Below, one piece after another: positions 5,865 to 6,218 of a DNA stretch of 6,218 nucleotides (the first letter of the stretch is position 1; the number at the start of each line of letters is the position of its first letter). The notes under the pieces were generated by a model, which had not been told where the DNA came from, made no database searches, and worked only from the letters and a program-made list of their open reading frames with translations. Where the stretch lies: the NCBI GenBank assembly GCA_001604435.1, contig LVBO01000154.1, forward strand, positions 1 to 6,218, given 5' to 3'. Both the position numbers and the translations under genes were made by a program. The stretch comes from Synergistales bacterium Syner_01. GTDB lineage: Bacteria > Synergistota > Synergistia > Synergistales > Aminobacteriaceae.

Positions 5865-6218
5865 CTATTGCACCAACTTTCCCTTCTTCTCGATCCACGC
5901 GGAGAGAAGATTGATCCCGAGCGTCATCAGCAGCAGAATGATTCCGCCGAAGAAGAGCGCCGCGTAGTGCGCCGACCCTACCGGAGTCTCCCCCATCTCC
6001 GCCGCGATGGTGGAGGTCAACGGGCGGACCGGGTCGAAAATCGAGAGCGGAATGATCGCCGCGCCGCCCGCCGCCATCAGCACCACCATCGTCTCCCCCA
6101 GCGCGCGCATCACCCCGAGCAACGACGCGCTCAAAATACCGGGGAGCGCCGAAGGGACGACGACCTTCCGCGTCGTCTCGAACCGGGTCGCGCCCAGCGC
6201 GTAGGAGGCGTCGCGCAG
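5865..6218 (-). CDS. pstC: Phosphate ABC transporter permease PstC (5' partial)
   Basis: Only the C-terminal 117 residues are present; the frame stays open to the right edge. They begin inside the EAA loop (LRDASYALGATRFETTRKVV, closely resembling the same loop in PstA) and continue with the PstC-typical RALGETMVVLMAAGG at 38-52 and a last membrane segment at about 84-108 before a charged tail ending KKGKLVQ. A TTG at 6134 is in frame but sits mid-domain and is not a start. PstC and PstA form the transmembrane channel. The stop TAG abuts the pstA ATG. The distinction from PstA rests on order and on the GETMVV motif, where PstA has GETAPI. Confidence 0.95.
   Translation of the reverse strand: MRDASYALGATRFETTRKVVVPSALPGILSASLLGVMRALGETMVVLMAAGGAAIIPLSIFDPVRPLTSTIAAEMGETPVGSAHYAALFFGGIILLLMTLGINLLSAWIEKKGKLVQ

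Noticed and set aside
4993..5898. A 301-codon minus-strand frame overlapping pstA
   Set aside because: It is a shifted frame of pstA, rich in Arg, Gly and Ala, while the pstA frame has all expected membrane segments and the EAA loop.
5865..6134. An 89-codon small membrane protein starting at TTG 6134
   Set aside because: The same frame continues without a stop to the window edge and the extra residues complete the PstC EAA loop, so it is the tail of PstC and not a separate gene.

Overview
This window is a GC-rich bacterial chromosome segment. It holds the distal part of a phosphate-uptake and phosphate-sensing operon on the minus strand, and the end of a cyclic-di-GMP phosphodiesterase-type response regulator gene on the plus strand. 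GC-rich wobble positions create long open shadow frames on the opposite strand. The combination of a pst-phoU-phoB-phoR operon, a PhoR with a Bacillus-type extracytoplasmic sensor domain, and an HD-GYP response regulator fits a GC-rich anaerobe such as a Synergistota or Desulfobacterota member. That placement is a weak inference; nothing here fixes the taxon.

Layout. Bases 1-977 (+) encode the C-terminal and larger part of a REC + HD-GYP protein whose N-terminus lies off the left edge. Bases 978-1037 are the only intergenic gap of note and hold a perfect 13-bp hairpin that ends the minus-strand operon. From 1038 to the right edge everything is minus strand. In transcription order (right to left) it reads pstC (5'-truncated by the window edge), pstA, pstB, phoU, phoB, phoR. 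The phosphate-binding protein gene pstS would be expected just outside the right edge.

How the genes work together. PstC and PstA form the membrane channel of the high-affinity phosphate ABC importer, and PstB is its ATPase. PhoU couples transporter state to the histidine kinase PhoR, which phosphorylates or dephosphorylates the response regulator PhoB. By family knowledge, phospho-PhoB activates the pst promoter, so this single operon would carry both the target transporter and its regulators in one feedback loop. The genes are tightly packed: pstC/pstA abut as TAGATG, phoU/phoB share GTGA, and phoB/phoR meet at TGATG. Gaps at pstA-pstB and pstB-phoU are only 16 and 22 nt. This points to one polycistronic, translationally coupled message.

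I found no mobile element, CRISPR array, RNA gene or undescribed system. The points worth a second look are modest: the shared terminator overlapping a stop codon, the start-site ambiguities at the overlaps, a perfect hairpin inside pstA, and some motif variants in PhoR and the HD-GYP protein.
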